Shown: positions 1 through 8,339 of the stretch, piece by piece | How the letters are laid out: every line of letters starts with the position of its first letter | Numbering within the stretch: the first letter of the stretch is position 1 | NCBI GenBank assembly: GCA_040905865.1 | Contig: JBBDQU010000014.1 | Span: 1-54,943 of the forward strand | Source: Alphaproteobacteria bacterium | GTDB lineage: Bacteria; Pseudomonadota; Alphaproteobacteria; UBA8366; GCA-2717185 | Length of the DNA stretch: 54,943 nucleotides | Reading direction: 5' to 3' | Translations under genes and position numbers: made by a program | The notes under the pieces: generated by a model | The model's database searches: none | What the model was told of the DNA's origin: nothing | The model's input: the letters and a program-made list of their open reading frames with translations, nothing else

Positions 1-157
1 CGTTCTCCAGCACCAGATAGGCCCGGCACGCCGCGCCGTTCGGCTCCAGCTTGTTGAGCTCGATACGCACGGCGCCCTCAACGGCTAAGGCTCCCGTCGT
101 TGAAACACCAAGAAGGAGAAGGAAAGAGGCTAAAGTGGTGCGTCCGATATGGCTCAT
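1..157 (-). CDS. Small secreted protein of unknown function, partial (C-terminus outside window)
   Basis: Only the first 52 codons are present. The translation begins MSHIGRTTLASFLLLLG and continues through a hydrophobic stretch to a likely signal-peptidase site after ALA, so the product is probably exported. The mature part starts VEGAVRIELNKLEPNGAAC, a sequence type I associate from memory with short periplasmic proteins encoded next to TonB/PepSY iron genes, but no function is known to me. The ATG overlaps the stop codon of the upstream PepSY gene (ATGA at 154-157), which suggests translational coupling and membership of the same iron-type operon. The rest lies left of position 1. Confidence 0.7.
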   Translation of the reverse strand, partial: MSHIGRTTLASFLLLLGVSTTGALAVEGAVRIELNKLEPNGAACRAYLVLEN

Positions 158-1761
158 CGCTCTGAGTTCTCACGATTGTGTCGGAATAGAGCGGTGGTGC
201 GCGAGTTCCCCAAGGCGCGGCGAACGCCCCACCTCAACTGTGCCGGCTGCTGGCGCCTAACGGCGCGCATCAAGCTCAGGGCGGCAAGCAACTGAAGCGC
301 TGCCAGCCCGCCAAGAACCAATGTCACCTCATGAAACATTCCGCCTTGCGAGGCGAAACCGCCCGTTACGGCGGACATAGGCCAAGCGGCGATGGCAACC
401 GCGCCAGCGAAGAGACCGGCGCCGCAGAGCAAGGCTGCCCGCCACATCGAACGCGGCGATCGCGCCAGCCCAAAGCCGAGCGCACTTAGCATCCATAAAC
501 CGAGGAAGGCGCCAAGCACCGGCGCCGCTGAGCCATCGAATATCTGGCCCAACCGCATGCCCCCTGCGAAGGAAGGGCCAAGGCCAGTGCTAACCGCCAG
601 CGCCGGAAGTGCAAGTGTCGCTACGTAGCTACCTGCCATGGCGCCGCCGGTCACGCGATCGCCCACCGGTATCCCGGTATCCGGTTCCTGATATCGGAAG
701 CGCTCCCAGCGAAGGCTGGCGCCGACGGCCACAAGCGCTGCCGCAAACAGCCCCGATACCGCATAAAGAACCCGGACTCCGATCCCGGAAAAATCCCCAA
801 AATGCAGCGGCGCTGCCGCGAAATGCAGTCGAACCGCAGACGAAAGATCCCCCGGTGCATGGCGAGCCAGCGCGCGTCCCCGATCGTCAAAGACCGCGCC
901 GCCGACATGGCGACGGAACAGCGCGCCTCGAAGGTTGCCGGCAACAGTAAAGGCAGGCGCCCCGTCGATGTCGCGAAAATCGATGAAGACCGGCTCGAAA
1001 CCCGGCAGCAGGCTGCGCGCCCGCACGACTAGCCTGTCAAGGTTCGGACGTGATGTTCCGTTGCCTTGTGATGAATCGAACCGAAACAGACCCGCCGGCA
1101 CCGGCGCTTTTGCGGCTGCCGCCCGAATCAGCGCCTCATCGTTCACGAAGAGATTGGCGACGCCAAGCCATATCCCTGTAATCGCGATGACCGCCGTGAA
1201 CGGCAACGTCCATGATCCCAGCAGTTTGTGGAGATCGGACAGAAGAAGCCGCAGGCTGCGGCCCAAGCGGAGGCTGAACAACTGTCGAAGTATCTTGTGG
1301 TGGACGATCACCCCAGTGACCAACGACCCCAACATACCGATGCCGAGAATGCCGACGAGCCAACGGCCCTCACGTCCCAGAAACAGGCGTGTATGGTAGT
1401 TGACGAGGAAATCCGCAATGCCGCCCATCCCGTCGATCCGGATCGGGACACCGTCGGTGCCGACCGCAAAAATTCTGCCATCCTTGAGGCGCAAGGTTGG
1501 GCCCGGACATTCGTCATGCAACTCCAGGCGTCGCGCGCTCCATGAGCTGTCCGCTAACGTCTCGAACAGGCGCATTGCGTGTTCCGGCGTCCGTACAGTC
1601 GCCGAATCGCAGGTAATCCTGGCGGCAAGCGTCCATGTCTCAAGATCATCCTTGAATACGCTCATCGCGCCACTCAGGCTGAGCGTGAACACGATTGCTG
1701 CGAGAACGCCACCGAGCACGCGGTGCCATCGATAGGCGATCCCGACGGCGCGCGCCTTCAT
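154..1761 (-). CDS. PepSY-associated transmembrane protein (PiuB-like iron-regulated membrane protein)
   Basis: About 535 residues. The N-terminus has the family's W-H-R motif (YRWHRVLGG) leading into a first membrane helix, then a periplasmic PepSY-like region. A second helix region follows with the motif HKLLGSWTLPF, then several more hydrophobic helices in the C-terminal half. Such proteins are inner-membrane proteins often encoded with siderophore or haem receptors and are thought to help reduce or release iron in the periplasm. An ATG at 1761 is preferred; a GTG three codons upstream (1770) is possible. It lies 55 bases downstream of the TPR gene and overlaps the next gene by ATGA, so it is part of the fecI-fecR-receptor operon. 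The family call is solid; the substrate is unknown. Confidence 0.85.
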   Translation of the reverse strand: MKARAVGIAYRWHRVLGGVLAAIVFTLSLSGAMSVFKDDLETWTLAARITCDSATVRTPEHAMRLFETLADSSWSARRLELHDECPGPTLRLKDGRIFAVGTDGVPIRIDGMGGIADFLVNYHTRLFLGREGRWLVGILGIGMLGSLVTGVIVHHKILRQLFSLRLGRSLRLLLSDLHKLLGSWTLPFTAVIAITGIWLGVANLFVNDEALIRAAAAKAPVPAGLFRFDSSQGNGTSRPNLDRLVVRARSLLPGFEPVFIDFRDIDGAPAFTVAGNLRGALFRRHVGGAVFDDRGRALARHAPGDLSSAVRLHFAAAPLHFGDFSGIGVRVLYAVSGLFAAALVAVGASLRWERFRYQEPDTGIPVGDRVTGGAMAGSYVATLALPALAVSTGLGPSFAGGMRLGQIFDGSAAPVLGAFLGLWMLSALGFGLARSPRSMWRAALLCGAGLFAGAVAIAAWPMSAVTGGFASQGGMFHEVTLVLGGLAALQLLAALSLMRAVRRQQPAQLRWGVRRALGNSRTTALFRHNRENSER

Positions 1762-1815
1762 TGCCAGCACCCGCCGTCGCGCCTTCGGTGAGAAGCAAGC
1801 CGCGCGCAGTTACTC

Positions 1816-3024
1816 TCAGCCATCGAGCCGCCTTGCCGCCGCCAACGCCGCCCGCAGGGCCGCGACAGCCCGGTCCCGCATGTCGAGGGATATCCACTCG
1901 GAGGCGAGTTTGCGCAGGACGATGCCGCGCCGGTACGGATCGACGATCTCGCCTGTCAGCGCCTCGGTTCGGTCGAGTAGTGCGAGCGCATCCTCCCCCC
2001 GTTTCTGCCGATGCATGTTTTTTGCGATCCGAATATAGCCCTCGGCCCGGTGGTAAGGATCGGCAATCGCATCGGCGACTTCGATCCCGCGCTCGAAGCG
2101 ATAGCTCTGACCGAAGTTACGAGCGATTTCACTGAGGACGTCGTTGCGATCTTCGCCCGCCGGCACACGAAGCGCGGCCTCGACTCCCAGCTCCAGATCG
2201 CTTGCAGCGGCGTCACGGTCTCCTTTTTCCGCCTGCTCACCTCCCAGCATGGCCAAAAACCGGGCGCGATTGAGCGGATTCCCGATCTTGTTGATAAGAT
2301 CGCGGGAGCGCTCAAACACGCGCCGTGCGCGCTCCGTGTGTCCCACATCCATGAGGTTGGCGCCGATCTCGTTGAAGAACAGGCCGCGTTCGTACGGATC
2401 GGACAGCGCCTGCGCGATACCGTAAGCTTCATAAACGAACGGTACGCCTTCGCTGGGCTCGGTAAAGCGATGGTTCGCCCCGGTTCCGGCAAGAAGCTCC
2501 GCTCGTAGCTCCAGGTCGTCCTCTATCGGCAGGACTTCATCGATCATCCTCGCCAACATCGATCGGGCCGCGGCGATATCGCTCGCCTTGCCCAGCTTGT
2601 TGACAAGCTTCCAGCCAAGCTTGGTCCGAATCTCGATATCCTCAATGTGCGCATGGACCGCCAAAGCCCGTTCGAATCGATCCGTGGACGCGATTTCATT
2701 CGCCAGGTGGGCAAGCGCTTCATCGCGCAGCAGCGGCACATCGATTGTTTCCGCCAGGGCCTCCGCACGATTGATCAGGTCGCGCCCTTCGTCCCCATGG
2801 CCCAACACCACGAATTTGTGCCCGACCTGCGCGTAGATCTGGGATGCCTGGAAGCGGCTGCGGGCGCTTGGCTCCGCGGCCTCGACTGCGTCTTCGAGCC
2901 TCTCGTCCCGGTGAGCGAGGAGTATGGGGTTGTTCGGCATCGCCAGCGCCGCCGCCGGTGGCAACGCAACCGGGAGCAGAAAAGCGATCATCGCCAACCT
3001 GTTTGTGAACGCACCTGTCTTCAT
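1816..3024 (-). CDS. Secreted TPR-like helical repeat protein
   Basis: 402 residues starting MKTGAFTNRLAMIAFLLPV, a clear signal peptide ending near AALA. The mature protein is made of repeated helix pairs with the recurring pattern DPYxRGxxxxxIAxxxxxxGxxxxAxxxL (for example around DPYERGLFFNEIGANL, DPYHRAEGYIRIAKNM and DPYRRGIVLRKLASEW), typical of tetratricopeptide-like repeats. There are no catalytic motifs. An AGGA sequence lies about nine bases before the ATG. It sits between the TonB-dependent receptor and the PepSY gene, so a periplasmic scaffold or chaperone role in the uptake system is an inference from context. I do not recognise a named family. Confidence 0.75.
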   Translation of the reverse strand: MKTGAFTNRLAMIAFLLPVALPPAAALAMPNNPILLAHRDERLEDAVEAAEPSARSRFQASQIYAQVGHKFVVLGHGDEGRDLINRAEALAETIDVPLLRDEALAHLANEIASTDRFERALAVHAHIEDIEIRTKLGWKLVNKLGKASDIAAARSMLARMIDEVLPIEDDLELRAELLAGTGANHRFTEPSEGVPFVYEAYGIAQALSDPYERGLFFNEIGANLMDVGHTERARRVFERSRDLINKIGNPLNRARFLAMLGGEQAEKGDRDAAASDLELGVEAALRVPAGEDRNDVLSEIARNFGQSYRFERGIEVADAIADPYHRAEGYIRIAKNMHRQKRGEDALALLDRTEALTGEIVDPYRRGIVLRKLASEWISLDMRDRAVAALRAALAAARRLDG

Positions 3025-3105
3025 GGCTTCATGTCCTTTGCTGTACGGTCTCCGAGGCGCCTCGCCCCAAGCTGGGCGGCGAGTTCCGGAGAGGGTCCTG
3101 TCCGA

Positions 3106-5643
3106 TCAAAACTTCGCCTGTAACCCCAGGAAAAAGACGCGACCGGAGGTTTCGGAGTCGAATGTTGTGTCCGTTCCCTTGAAAAGGTTCTTGTCCTGAT
3201 CTGGATCGAATACGTTGATCACATCGAATGTAACGGTAATGTTCGGTGTTACGGTGTGGCGGAGGCCGACATCGATGAGCAGACGCGAGTCTTCGACTTC
3301 GCGCTCGTCGACAGCTTTTACCTTGGTCAGACTGCCAAGATATTTCGCGGCGATATTCAGTTTGGTTCGTTTGTCCGGGAACTGATAGTCAGCGCCGGCG
3401 TTCAGCAGAAATTTGCGCTGTTCGGCGAAGGGCTGCTTCTCTCCTGTGTCATCGAGTGTCAGCTCCGAGTCGTAGATGCCCTCATTTGCCCATAGAACGA
3501 GACCGTCCAGGTTCCCGTTAAACACCTGCATGTTGATCCGCTGTTCCAGCTCGAGTCCGTGAACCCACCCGTCGCCGACATTCTCGACCTGAAATACGTC
3601 CTTGCCATTCTTTTTCTCGTTTGTTTTCGTGATATCTATGACGTTCGATATCTCTTTGCGAAAGAGCAGCGCAGAGAAAAGATAAGATTTCGTGGCATGG
3701 GTTACCTCGAGATCGAAGTTCCACGCCTCCGCCGGTTGCACATCAGGATTACCGACCTCGAACCTGTCTCCTTTTTCCTTGCTAAAGGGAACAACCTCTT
3801 CGAACTTCGGCCGATTGAGCTTCTTCGAGACCGCCGCCTTGACGACGGTGTTCTGGTCCAGCGAATGACGGAACTGCAAGGACGGCAGAACATCGGTGCG
3901 GATAGTGGAACTGTTCGGACTTCCGGACGCTTCCGACAATCGCTGCAGAGTCTCCACGCGAACTCCCGGCTTAATGCTGGTGTTGTCGGAAAAAAAGAGC
4001 TCGGATTCGATGAATCCCGCATAAAGGCGCTCATCCACAGTAAAGCTGTCACCTGGTTCGGTCTTGTCGGTGACCGTTCCGTCCGCCTTGGTTTCGACCT
4101 TTGTTTTGCCCTGGTCACGAACCCTGTTCCGGAGCTGAAAGCCCGTGTGGAAATCCTGGGGCAGAATGTAGTCAATCGGGATTCTTGCCGACGAACGCAG
4201 CTGCACCTGATAGTCGTCGAGCTCGGAAACCTCCTCTTCCTGTTTATCGAATGTGTTTCCCTTGAAGACGCGCTTCAGCTTGTCTGCGTCCTCCGTCGTG
4301 AGGAACCCGCTCAAATCAGACTTTAGAAGCACCCCGCCGTTGAACTTGCGTTCATGCTCCAGCGTGGCTCCCGCGGTCATGTCGTCGCTCGATCCTGTTT
4401 CGAATTCCGTCTCCACGTCCTTGCCCGGCTTTATCTTGTCCTTTCGCTTGTCCTTCGCGCTTTCCTGGATGTTAATCTTCGGCTTCAGCCGGAAAGTATC
4501 GTCGCCGAGATACACAGCCAGTTGACCGCTTAGATTCAAGCTGTCTTCGATGACCGTTTCATCCTCGATTTCCTGCTCCTTAAAGGCGTTCGCCGCATCG
4601 AACGTGGTCTTGGTCTTGTCTTTCTCGCGGGGTGTTCGGGCCTGATCGATGAATATGTTGTATCCGTAGTTCTCGTTCGGACGATCTCCAACGGCGGCTC
4701 GAAACTGTCGGAACGAACCATCGAGGGTATCGACGCCTCCTCCGAGCGCTTCGAGTTCGAACTTCAGTTCATCCGGGATCGGCCGGGAAGTCGCCTCTAT
4801 CCGTCCGGCAATACCGTCGCCTTCGTAGGAGGCTCCGGGATTTCTGAGAATCTCGATGACGTCGATTTCCAGAGGAGACAGCCGGTTGACGCGGAAGTCG
4901 CGCTCGCCGGAAACGCCTGGAAGCTGGATTCCGTCGAGTTCGAAACGGTTGAATCCCTTATCCAGCCCCCGGAACTTGATATCGCGATTGACTCCGACCG
5001 GCCCGCGGAAGAACACCCCAGGCATGCGGTCCATAACATCGCTAAGGCGACGATCATTCGGGAGATCCCCGAACTGCTCCCGCGTCAGCCGGGATATCGG
5101 ATCGATCCGGTCATAACGTTCGGGGTCGTCCGCCTCCCCCACGCGCTTGGGCGTCACGATCACTGGCCTGAGCCATTTCGGATCGGGGCGTCCGGCGGCG
5201 CGCTCAATCGTCACCGCGTCGGCGCTTGCGTAACGATAGGTCATGCCGGTGCCGTCGAGCAGGCGCCGCAAGGCCTCTTCAGGCGTGTATTCTCCTTGCA
5301 CGCCTTGGGTCGCAAGTCCGGCCGTCATTTCTGCCGGGTAGAGAAGCTGCAGATCGACGGTCTGAGAGAAGGCGAGCAGCGCCGATTGCAAATCGCCTGC
5401 CGGGATGTCGAACCGGCGCGACTCGGCCATGGTGACCTGGGCGATCTGGATGGGGCCGAGATCGAAGGACGGAGCCGCCCCGGTTTCCATGTTGCGCAGG
5501 CGCTGCTGCCAATCCTCGGCCAAGGCCGGCGCTGCGGCCAGCGCCAGAAGCGAGACCCCCGCCAGCAGTGAGTGAGACCGGCGCCGGAAGGCGTCTTTGC
5601 ACGCGCCGATCCCGTTGTCGCCCGTGTTCGCTTGTCCGCTCAT
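3106..5643 (-). CDS. TonB-dependent outer-membrane receptor with N-terminal signalling (STN) domain, FecA-like
   Basis: About 845 residues. After a signal peptide (SLLAGVSLLALAAAPALA) comes a secretin/TonB short N-terminal domain (FDIPAGDLQSALLAFSQ through GMTYRYASADAVTI). A plug domain follows (VIVTPKRV through MPGVFFRGPVG with ELDGIQLPG), then a long beta-barrel ending in an aromatic strand, VFFLGLQAKF. The STN domain is the part that contacts a FecR-type anti-sigma factor when ligand is bound, which fits the fecR and fecI genes just upstream. An ATG at 5643 is preferred because GAGAGGA lies nine bases before it; an ATG at 5661 is in frame. The ligand (ferric siderophore, haem or another metal complex) cannot be read from the sequence. 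Confidence 0.9.
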   Translation of the reverse strand: MSGQANTGDNGIGACKDAFRRRSHSLLAGVSLLALAAAPALAEDWQQRLRNMETGAAPSFDLGPIQIAQVTMAESRRFDIPAGDLQSALLAFSQTVDLQLLYPAEMTAGLATQGVQGEYTPEEALRRLLDGTGMTYRYASADAVTIERAAGRPDPKWLRPVIVTPKRVGEADDPERYDRIDPISRLTREQFGDLPNDRRLSDVMDRMPGVFFRGPVGVNRDIKFRGLDKGFNRFELDGIQLPGVSGERDFRVNRLSPLEIDVIEILRNPGASYEGDGIAGRIEATSRPIPDELKFELEALGGGVDTLDGSFRQFRAAVGDRPNENYGYNIFIDQARTPREKDKTKTTFDAANAFKEQEIEDETVIEDSLNLSGQLAVYLGDDTFRLKPKINIQESAKDKRKDKIKPGKDVETEFETGSSDDMTAGATLEHERKFNGGVLLKSDLSGFLTTEDADKLKRVFKGNTFDKQEEEVSELDDYQVQLRSSARIPIDYILPQDFHTGFQLRNRVRDQGKTKVETKADGTVTDKTEPGDSFTVDERLYAGFIESELFFSDNTSIKPGVRVETLQRLSEASGSPNSSTIRTDVLPSLQFRHSLDQNTVVKAAVSKKLNRPKFEEVVPFSKEKGDRFEVGNPDVQPAEAWNFDLEVTHATKSYLFSALLFRKEISNVIDITKTNEKKNGKDVFQVENVGDGWVHGLELEQRINMQVFNGNLDGLVLWANEGIYDSELTLDDTGEKQPFAEQRKFLLNAGADYQFPDKRTKLNIAAKYLGSLTKVKAVDEREVEDSRLLIDVGLRHTVTPNITVTFDVINVFDPDQDKNLFKGTDTTFDSETSGRVFFLGLQAKF

Positions 5644-5812
5644 CAGCTTCAGTCCTCTCATCGATTTCGCCCCGCAGCGCGTGGCGGCAGGCCCGCCTCC
5701 GCGTCGGTTTCACAGGGTTAGACCGGTCGAGGGGCCGGACTCCTGATCTCCGAAAGCGAAAAAACTTTGCGAGGGAGCGAAAAAAGGCCCGAGACGCCGC
5801 GCGAGCGCCGCC

Positions 5813-6841
5813 TCAGCCGCGGGCGCGGAGCAGGGTGAGCCAGGGCGTGACGCGCACCACATCGATGGGCAGGGCCGCCTCGATGGCGGCGAGCGCCCGG
5901 TCCGTGTCGCCGAGCCCGAACACGCCGGTGAAGCGCTCGTCGGCTATACTCGAATCGAGAAACAGGATGGCGCCGGGGCGGTAACGGTCGAGCGCCGCCA
6001 CCACGTCGCGAAGGCGCCTGTCGGCGAAGACCAGCCGCCCCTGGCGCCAGGCGGTCAGCAGGCCCACGTCGGCGCGCCCCGTCTCGATGCCGCCCGCGGC
6101 GGCGTAGCGCGCCGTTTCGCCGGCCGCGAGCGTGACCCTGCCTGCCTCTCCGGATGCGGCGAGTTCGCCGGTCACGCGGACCCGTCCCTCGGCAACGGCC
6201 ACGGTGACGGTCTCGCCCGCCTCGCGCACGTTGAAGGCGGTGCCAAGCGCCTGCGACGCGCCGCCGCCGGCCGCCACCCGGAACGGGCGCTTCGGTTCGG
6301 GCGCCACGGTGAAGAACGCCTCGCCGCGCAATAGCCCGACGCAGCGGCAGTCGTCGCTCAGATCGACCGTGATCGCCGTGTCGGTGTTGAGATGAACGAC
6401 CGAGCCGTCGGCGAGCGTGATTTCCCTCGTCTCGCCCACCGCGGTCGCATGGTCGGCGCGTAGGCTATCCGTGCCGCCGACGAACCACAGGCCGACGACA
6501 GCGGCAAGCAGGAGCGAGGCGGCGGCCGCGGCATGGCGCAAGCGGCGACGCTGACGCGGACGGACCTTCACCTCGCGCCGGACCCGCTCGCCGGAGGGAT
6601 AGCCCTCGGCGCCGAAGCCGAGCCGCGGGTCCGGGATGCCGCCTATCGCGCCCCACAGCGCCTCGGCCTCGGTATAGGCCGCGCGGTGAGCAGGGTCGCG
6701 GTCGATCCAGGCGCGGAAGGCCCGGCGGTCCGCTTCGGTGACGAGGTCCGACGTCATGCGCACGAACCATGCGGTCGCCTCCTCGACGCGCGCCTCGTCG
6801 CAGGGGCCGGTCTTCGCGGAACGGTTCCTCGACCTCATCAT
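5813..6841 (-). CDS. FecR-family anti-sigma factor
   Basis: About 342 residues. The N-terminal cytoplasmic DUF4880 region (EEATAWFVRMTSDLVTEAD, then RAFRAWIDRDPAHRAAYTEAE) would hold the sigma factor. One membrane helix follows (AAAASLLLAAVVGLWFVGG), then a periplasmic FecR domain (ATAVGETREITLADGSVVHLNTDTAI) and a C-terminal STN-binding-like end. In known systems it relays receptor occupancy across the inner membrane to an ECF sigma factor. The start is uncertain: adjacent ATGs at 6841 and 6838, or an upstream in-frame GTG at 6877. It lies between fecI and the receptor, in the canonical order, on the same strand. Confidence 0.9.
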   Translation of the reverse strand: MMRSRNRSAKTGPCDEARVEEATAWFVRMTSDLVTEADRRAFRAWIDRDPAHRAAYTEAEALWGAIGGIPDPRLGFGAEGYPSGERVRREVKVRPRQRRRLRHAAAAASLLLAAVVGLWFVGGTDSLRADHATAVGETREITLADGSVVHLNTDTAITVDLSDDCRCVGLLRGEAFFTVAPEPKRPFRVAAGGGASQALGTAFNVREAGETVTVAVAEGRVRVTGELAASGEAGRVTLAAGETARYAAAGGIETGRADVGLLTAWRQGRLVFADRRLRDVVAALDRYRPGAILFLDSSIADERFTGVFGLGDTDRALAAIEAALPIDVVRVTPWLTLLRARG

Positions 6842-6966
6842 CCTGCCGTTTTGCCAACCATTCGCATGCCGGACCACCCCAGGGCCCGAAGCCCGGAGGG
6901 GCGCCAGCCCGTCTTACATTACCATAGACTGCCTGAAGGCGGCGACTCCTGACAGGGAAGATGCAA

Positions 6967-7485
6967 TTATTTTCCGGCGGCGTCGAGGCGACGGCGGCAG
7001 TGCAGCATGGCGCGGATGATGTGCTTTTCCACCATGTTGCGGGAGATGCCGAGCCGTGCGGCGATCTCGCCATTGGTGAGCCCGTCGAGCCGGCTCATCA
7101 AGAAGACCTCGCGGCAGCGCGGGGTCAGCTCGTCCACGGCATCGGCGAGCAGCGACAGGCGCTCCCGCGCAATCGCTGCGGTTTCGGCATCGGGTTCGGC
7201 GCACGGCGCCACCTCGGGCACCGGGCCGCCGTCGATAACCGACGTGCTCGTGCGGTCGCGCGCCATGCGGTCGCGGGCGGCGTTCGCCGCCACCTGGAAC
7301 AGGTAGGCGCGGGGCTCGTCCACGGTACGTCCCGGCGCCAAGCGGATCAGGCGCAGCCAGGCTTCCTGCGCCACCTCGGCCGCCGTCTCCTCGCAGCGGA
7401 GCATGCGCGCCAGGAACCGCCGCAGTGCCGCGTGATGCCGGAGGTAAAGCTCCTCCACTGCGAGGTTCTGTCCCGAGGCTCCCAT
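6967..7485 (-). CDS. FecI-type ECF RNA polymerase sigma factor
   Basis: 172 residues. Region 2 is seen at the N-terminus (LYLRHHAALRRFLARML, EVAQEAWLRLIRL, PRAYLFQVAANAARDRM) and region 4 at the C-terminus (LTPRCREVFLMSRLDGLTNGEIAARLGISRNMVEKHIIRAM), whose helix-turn-helix would bind the -35 element. This matches the iron-starvation FecI group. It is the promoter-proximal gene of the receptor operon and would be freed by the FecR protein encoded next to it. A 21-bp palindrome 112 bases before its ATG may be the iron-responsive operator. Confidence 0.93.
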   Translation of the reverse strand: MGASGQNLAVEELYLRHHAALRRFLARMLRCEETAAEVAQEAWLRLIRLAPGRTVDEPRAYLFQVAANAARDRMARDRTSTSVIDGGPVPEVAPCAEPDAETAAIARERLSLLADAVDELTPRCREVFLMSRLDGLTNGEIAARLGISRNMVEKHIIRAMLHCRRRLDAAGK

Positions 7486-7596
7486 TCGTCCATCCCGTCA
7501 TTATCCCGGCAACCCTTCGACGCGCCGCCTTCTCTGCTCGCGTCCTCAACGTCGCTATCGGAGGTACCGACCGTTTCGATCTGGCAGGCACGCTAC

Positions 7597-7617
7597 TGCG
7601 AATGCAATCCATTCGCA
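7597..7617. promoter_or_regulatory. Operator-like palindrome upstream of the fecI sigma gene
   Basis: Two perfect 8-bp arms, TGCGAATG and CATTCGCA, separated by five bases. The size and the GCGAAT/ATTCGC core resemble high-GC Fur-type boxes. Iron control of a fecI gene is expected, but the assignment to Fur rather than another regulator is inference. Confidence 0.45.
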
Positions 7618-7709
7618 ATGATAAATCTGCGTGTCGAGCAGGAAGATTCGGTCTCCACAGCGAAGACGACCGGTATCTCAGTGCTGGTTCGATTGTCGGT
7701 AATCCGGGT

Positions 7710-7850
7710 TTCGCGCGGGTGGTTGATGGCCGTCATGCACGCCCGCGTCTGCTTCCTCGCCACGTCGTAATCGGCGAGCAATTCGGCAATGGTCGATCCG
7801 TCCGGCAGCAGGTCGAGCTCATTGGCCGCCCGTCCCGTAATCATCCGGTG
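7710..7850 (-). pseudogene. Remnant of a DUF433 (VapB-like) antitoxin gene
   Basis: The minus-strand translation ANELDLLPDGSTIAELLAD followed by YDVARKQTRACMTA matches the C-terminal half of DUF433 antitoxins (pattern LLxxGxTxxELLADYxxxxxxxxxACL). No N-terminal half is present in the same frame: a stop lies just upstream of the ATG at 7844. After the conserved part the reading frame runs into unrelated sequence that ends inside the fecI operator. No DUF5615 toxin partner is recognisable. I read this as a decayed toxin-antitoxin fragment; the family call rests on a short match from memory. Confidence 0.35.
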
Positions 7851-8151
7851 AGCGATGCGGCGGCGGTTCTATAGGGGATGCAGGAGGCCGTCGGTTTCGA
7901 CGGTCTTCAAGGCCTCGGCCAGCGACAGGCTGCGATAGAGGCGGAACTATTTTCCGGTGCGCCATGCCACTGGATATCGGTCGCGGCTGACCCAGTCCAG
8001 GCGAGTGAACGGACTGTCGAACTCCTCTCCCAAATTCTCCGGAAACCCGGATATGTAACGTTGGAGGTAGACACAGCTAGGCCGCAACCTGTTACGGCAA
8101 TTTGAGATGACAGCAAGCCCCTGATTTGAAACTACAATGGCGATCTTTTAA

Positions 8152-8290
8152 TTCCCTGCTGTGCGCAAACCCTGCCTGATATCGATAGACCATTTCCCTG
8201 ATCCCGTATCCAGGGAAAATTTCCCTGTATGTTCCCTGTTTAACAGGGAAACTCATGCGGAGACGGGTTCGCACCAGACTGCGTCCACCA
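8152..8290. repeat. TTCCCTG/CAGGGAA repeat cluster (dispersed-element-like)
   Basis: TTCCCTG occurs at 8152-8158, 8194-8200, 8221-8227 and 8232-8238, and its reverse complement CAGGGAA at 8211-8217 and 8244-8250, so some copies face each other as possible small hairpins. The cluster is followed by the sequence GAGACGGGTTCGCACCAGAC, then GCGTCCACCACC. From memory, very similar TTCCCTG-rich blocks followed by this kind of tail are scattered in many alphaproteobacterial intergenic regions, often near integration sites; the function is unknown to me. Confidence 0.5.
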
Positions 8291-8339
8291 CCAAGCCTCC
8301 TTCTGGATGCTCTGATTCTACAACCGGGGCCCGATCCGG

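Larger units (their letters stand above)
7486..8339. other. Gene-poor interval between fecI and the universal stress gene
   Basis: No intact gene is visible in these roughly 850 bases. The part next to fecI holds the operator-like palindrome, the middle holds the DUF433 remnant, and 8150-8290 holds the TTCCCTG repeat cluster. Composition is more AT-rich between about 8040 and 8260 than in the flanking genes. The interval looks like an old insertion or deletion site. Confidence 0.6.
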
